From NCBI GenBank assembly GCA_035048815.1, contig JAUCBN010000023.1, positions 9,943,501-10,007,500 on the forward strand: a stretch of 64,000 bases of DNA. The letters run 5' to 3'. Below the pieces are notes generated by a model, which saw nothing but the letters and a program-made list of their open reading frames with translations, ran no database searches and was not told the origin of the DNA. The position numbers were made by a program, and so were the translations under genes. The DNA comes from Abelmoschus esculentus (Eukaryota; Streptophyta; Magnoliopsida; Malvales; Malvaceae). This document shows, piece by piece, positions 61,858 through 64,000 of this stretch (position 1 is its first letter; each line of letters begins with the position of its first letter).

Positions 61858-62812
61858 AAGTATGATCTCATTCATGCTTAGCTAAACTTTCATTTAGCCG
61901 AAAGCTAGTAACGACTCAATCCATATTGTGAGAATCATAAAGCACTTAATACCTTCGGATAACATTCTTGATTTTCTGAAATCAAGGATTGGCAATCGAT
62001 TTTTCCTTTAATGATCTCGATGCCTTCATTTCAAAAAGTGCACGTTGACTTGAAGATTGTTTAGATCTATCGTTGGGAAGAAGAATCGGCTGGTAGCAAA
62101 TTTGGCTTCCTGTGAACAAACTTAGTGACGGTCCACTAAGGGAAATTAAGATCCGGTTTGATTCTCTGTGAGACGCTATAACTCGAGTCAGACTTTTTCA
62201 GTACTTAAAGTTGTATTGGCGCTAACGACGATAGATGTGGTTAGTCCAACAAAAACCAAATTCTGGAGATAGACTTGGGAATATTGGTTTACCGAAGAGA
62301 GAAGCAAGTTACAAGGGTTTGGCCTTGTAGACTGTAATTGGCATGGATCTTGAAGTAAAATCTATTTCAATGATCAATTTGGAATTGAGACGAAACGAAG
62401 CTTGAGGCTATATTCTTTAAATTTGTTACTTTCGAATATTTATTTTCATTTAATTTCAGTTATTATTAGATTAAGATTATTTTTAGTTTTATAATATCAA
62501 ACCCTCATTTTTTAATTTATTATTTTTTTGGATCAGGATCAATTCAATTCTACGTTTAAATTTTTTTAGTCCTTGTGGATCGACCCTACTTTCTCTATAC
62601 TATTATTTTATTGAATTTGAAAAATATGAATTATTTATTTAACAATTCGGCGCTTGTCAAATTGTTGTCAATCATTGATTTCAGAAAATCAAGAATGTTA
62701 TCCGAAGGTATTAAGTACTTTACGATTCTAACAATATGGATTGAGTCGTCACTAGCTTTCGGCTAAATGAATGTTTAGCTAAGCATGATTGAAATCATAC
62801 TTAGCATTTTTC
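61858..62812. repeat. Inverted leader and LTR of the Athila-type element
   Basis: 61858-61995 and 62676-62812 are inverted repeats of about 137 bp, with GAAAATCAAGAATGTTATCC and GTTTAGCTAAGCATGA as shared words (plus strand of the right copy). Between them 61996-62660 contains the LTR read on the plus strand. So two element starts face each other. Confidence 0.8.
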
Positions 62813-64000
62813 TAAAAGAAAAGAAATAAAAAAAAACTCAATGAAAATAAAAAGAACTAGAGAACTACGATTAAATCTTCCAGGTCGGAAAACGTCATGC
62901 CCATGACTCCAGTCACGATGGATAAAAAAATGCAAAATTCACTCTTTTCTGTTGGTTCTGAAAAATAAGTTCCTACACTGAAAATGATCAAAATAGAACC
63001 AAATTAGTAATATCAAATCGACAACGAGAAATAATTATTAATAATATATATAAATTTGAACACTCATCAATAATATTTAGTTTTATTTTATATGTAATAA
63101 TATACGAAAATGTGTAGAAATTTAGTAAAAAAATTATTAAGAAAATAATTTAAGTCGAAAATATAATGTCTTAATAAAAACATATATATATATATATTTG
63201 ATTAAAATAACATAAAATTAAATGAATAAATACAAATTTTGATGTGAAAAAAAATGAAAAGCAAATGTGTGTCCCCCTTGTGATATACAAATTAGTTGTA
63301 CTTAAAATTAAGAAACCGAAACTTATCAAATTTAACGATAAAAAAAACAGTAAAAATATAAATAACTGATTGTTTGAGTTAATTTAAAATTTTTAGAAAT
63401 TTGGAGGTTAAAAAAATTAAGAATTAAAATAAAAAACAAAATAAAAATTTAGGAATATTTGAGATAATAATTTCGAGAGATTGAATATTTTTTAAAAAAA
63501 TAAAATAAATTAAGAATTAAACTAAAAAATATTATAATTTTTAGGTTTCTGTCGATAATTATTTTTCTTTTTTTTTTCAAAATTCAAGTGGTTTTTGTTC
63601 ACTTTTTAGGTGAAAAGTGAACTTTACCTTCTAAACACAATCAAAATTAAAATTTTATATTTGATATTATCCGAAACTAGAATTAAAAGTTCTAAAATAG
63701 GCAATTTCTTACAAATAATATAAAAATATTTTTTAAAATATTAAACTTCAAAAATTATTTGCTAAAATATTGTATTTTAAATAATAACTTTAAAATTAAT
63801 TTATTAAAATTTAATTTTAAATAATAATTTATTTTTACATTAAAAAAATAAATTCAAAAGCACTACGCTTTGTGTTTAAATAGTAAAAACTCTAAAAAAC
63901 ACTAAAATCAGTGTACAAGATTTCGATTTTTAATAATATTTTTATTTTTTTATTTTAATCTTATTCATAGTCGAATTCTAATAAGTATGACTTCACGTTA
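62813..64000. other. AT-rich intergenic DNA to the window end
   Basis: Includes an AT microsatellite near 63180-63200 and many homopolymer tracts. No coding region or RNA gene could be supported. Confidence 0.55.

Larger units (their letters stand above)
56431..62812 (-). mobile_element. Rearranged Athila-type Ty3/gypsy retrotransposon
   Basis: The minus-strand order is leader (61995-61858), gag (61763-60786), protease (60476-59900), RT (59680-59061), an interruption at 57581-58915, RNase H (57580-57137), the start of integrase (57110-56710) and then a partial LTR (56705-56431). Many stops and frameshifts break the frames. Integrase is lost after its HH-CC-like start: the frame reads CGGHFGPKR, then joins LTR-like sequence at the shared word CGAAGCTTGAGG. 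On the plus strand, 62395-62812 holds an inverted copy of the LTR end and leader. The element cannot move on its own. Confidence 0.85.

Overview
This window is nuclear DNA from a flowering plant, most likely a eudicot. Four genes have several exons each, with GT-AG (and one GC-AG) introns. Everything around them is very AT-rich and packed with LTR retrotransposons, foldback MITEs and hAT-type elements. The retroelements show plant-specific traits: Athila-type and Tat/Ogre-type Ty3/gypsy, a tRNA-Arg primer site, and a Ty1/copia element primed by initiator tRNA-Met. A piece of plastid DNA is also present. Species cannot be fixed from sequence alone; a Malvaceae-like genome is only a guess.

Layout. 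1-5100 is intergenic DNA with two hAT-type MITEs, a foldback element with long inverted repeats, and a MITE ending about 80 bp before the first gene. 5126-11477 (+) is an intact 24-exon full-size ABCG (PDR-type) transporter of 1439 aa. 11478-16200 is AT-rich, with LTR-like debris and a small tandem array. 16228-19399 (+) holds a V-ATPase proteolipid subunit c'' gene (182 aa), whose promoter and 5'UTR region is repeated in tandem upstream. 20227-28164 is a complete but non-coding Tat/Ogre-like LTR element with a 5-bp target duplication, two LTRs, primer site, polypurine tract and a 160-bp internal tandem array. Its 3' LTR alone carries a plastid trnI-GAU/group II intron insertion. 28963-31175 (+) is an NAA50-type N-terminal acetyltransferase (164 aa). 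32191-33966 is a solo LTR inside a foldback MITE. 34809-38979 is a 4.2-kb non-autonomous hAT-like element with an exact 8-bp target duplication. 39501-41671 (+) is the mitochondrial complex III subunit QCR7 (122 aa). 45435-51422 is a decayed minus-strand copia element flanked by unusual 188-bp direct repeats. 56431-62812 is a wrecked minus-strand Athila-type element, with a solo LTR nested in its pol region and inverted copies of its own LTR and leader around it.

The four genes are unrelated in pathway: a plasma-membrane exporter, a proton-pump rotor subunit, a co-translational acetyltransferase and a respiratory-chain subunit. They do not form a cluster. All four reading frames close cleanly across their splice sites, so the genes look functional although transposons reach into introns and close to start codons.

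I found no sign of a new multi-gene system. The unusual content is structural: nested insertions with clear target duplications, an organelle-DNA insertion that came after a retrotransposon insertion, a tandemly repeated promoter, and large non-autonomous elements.
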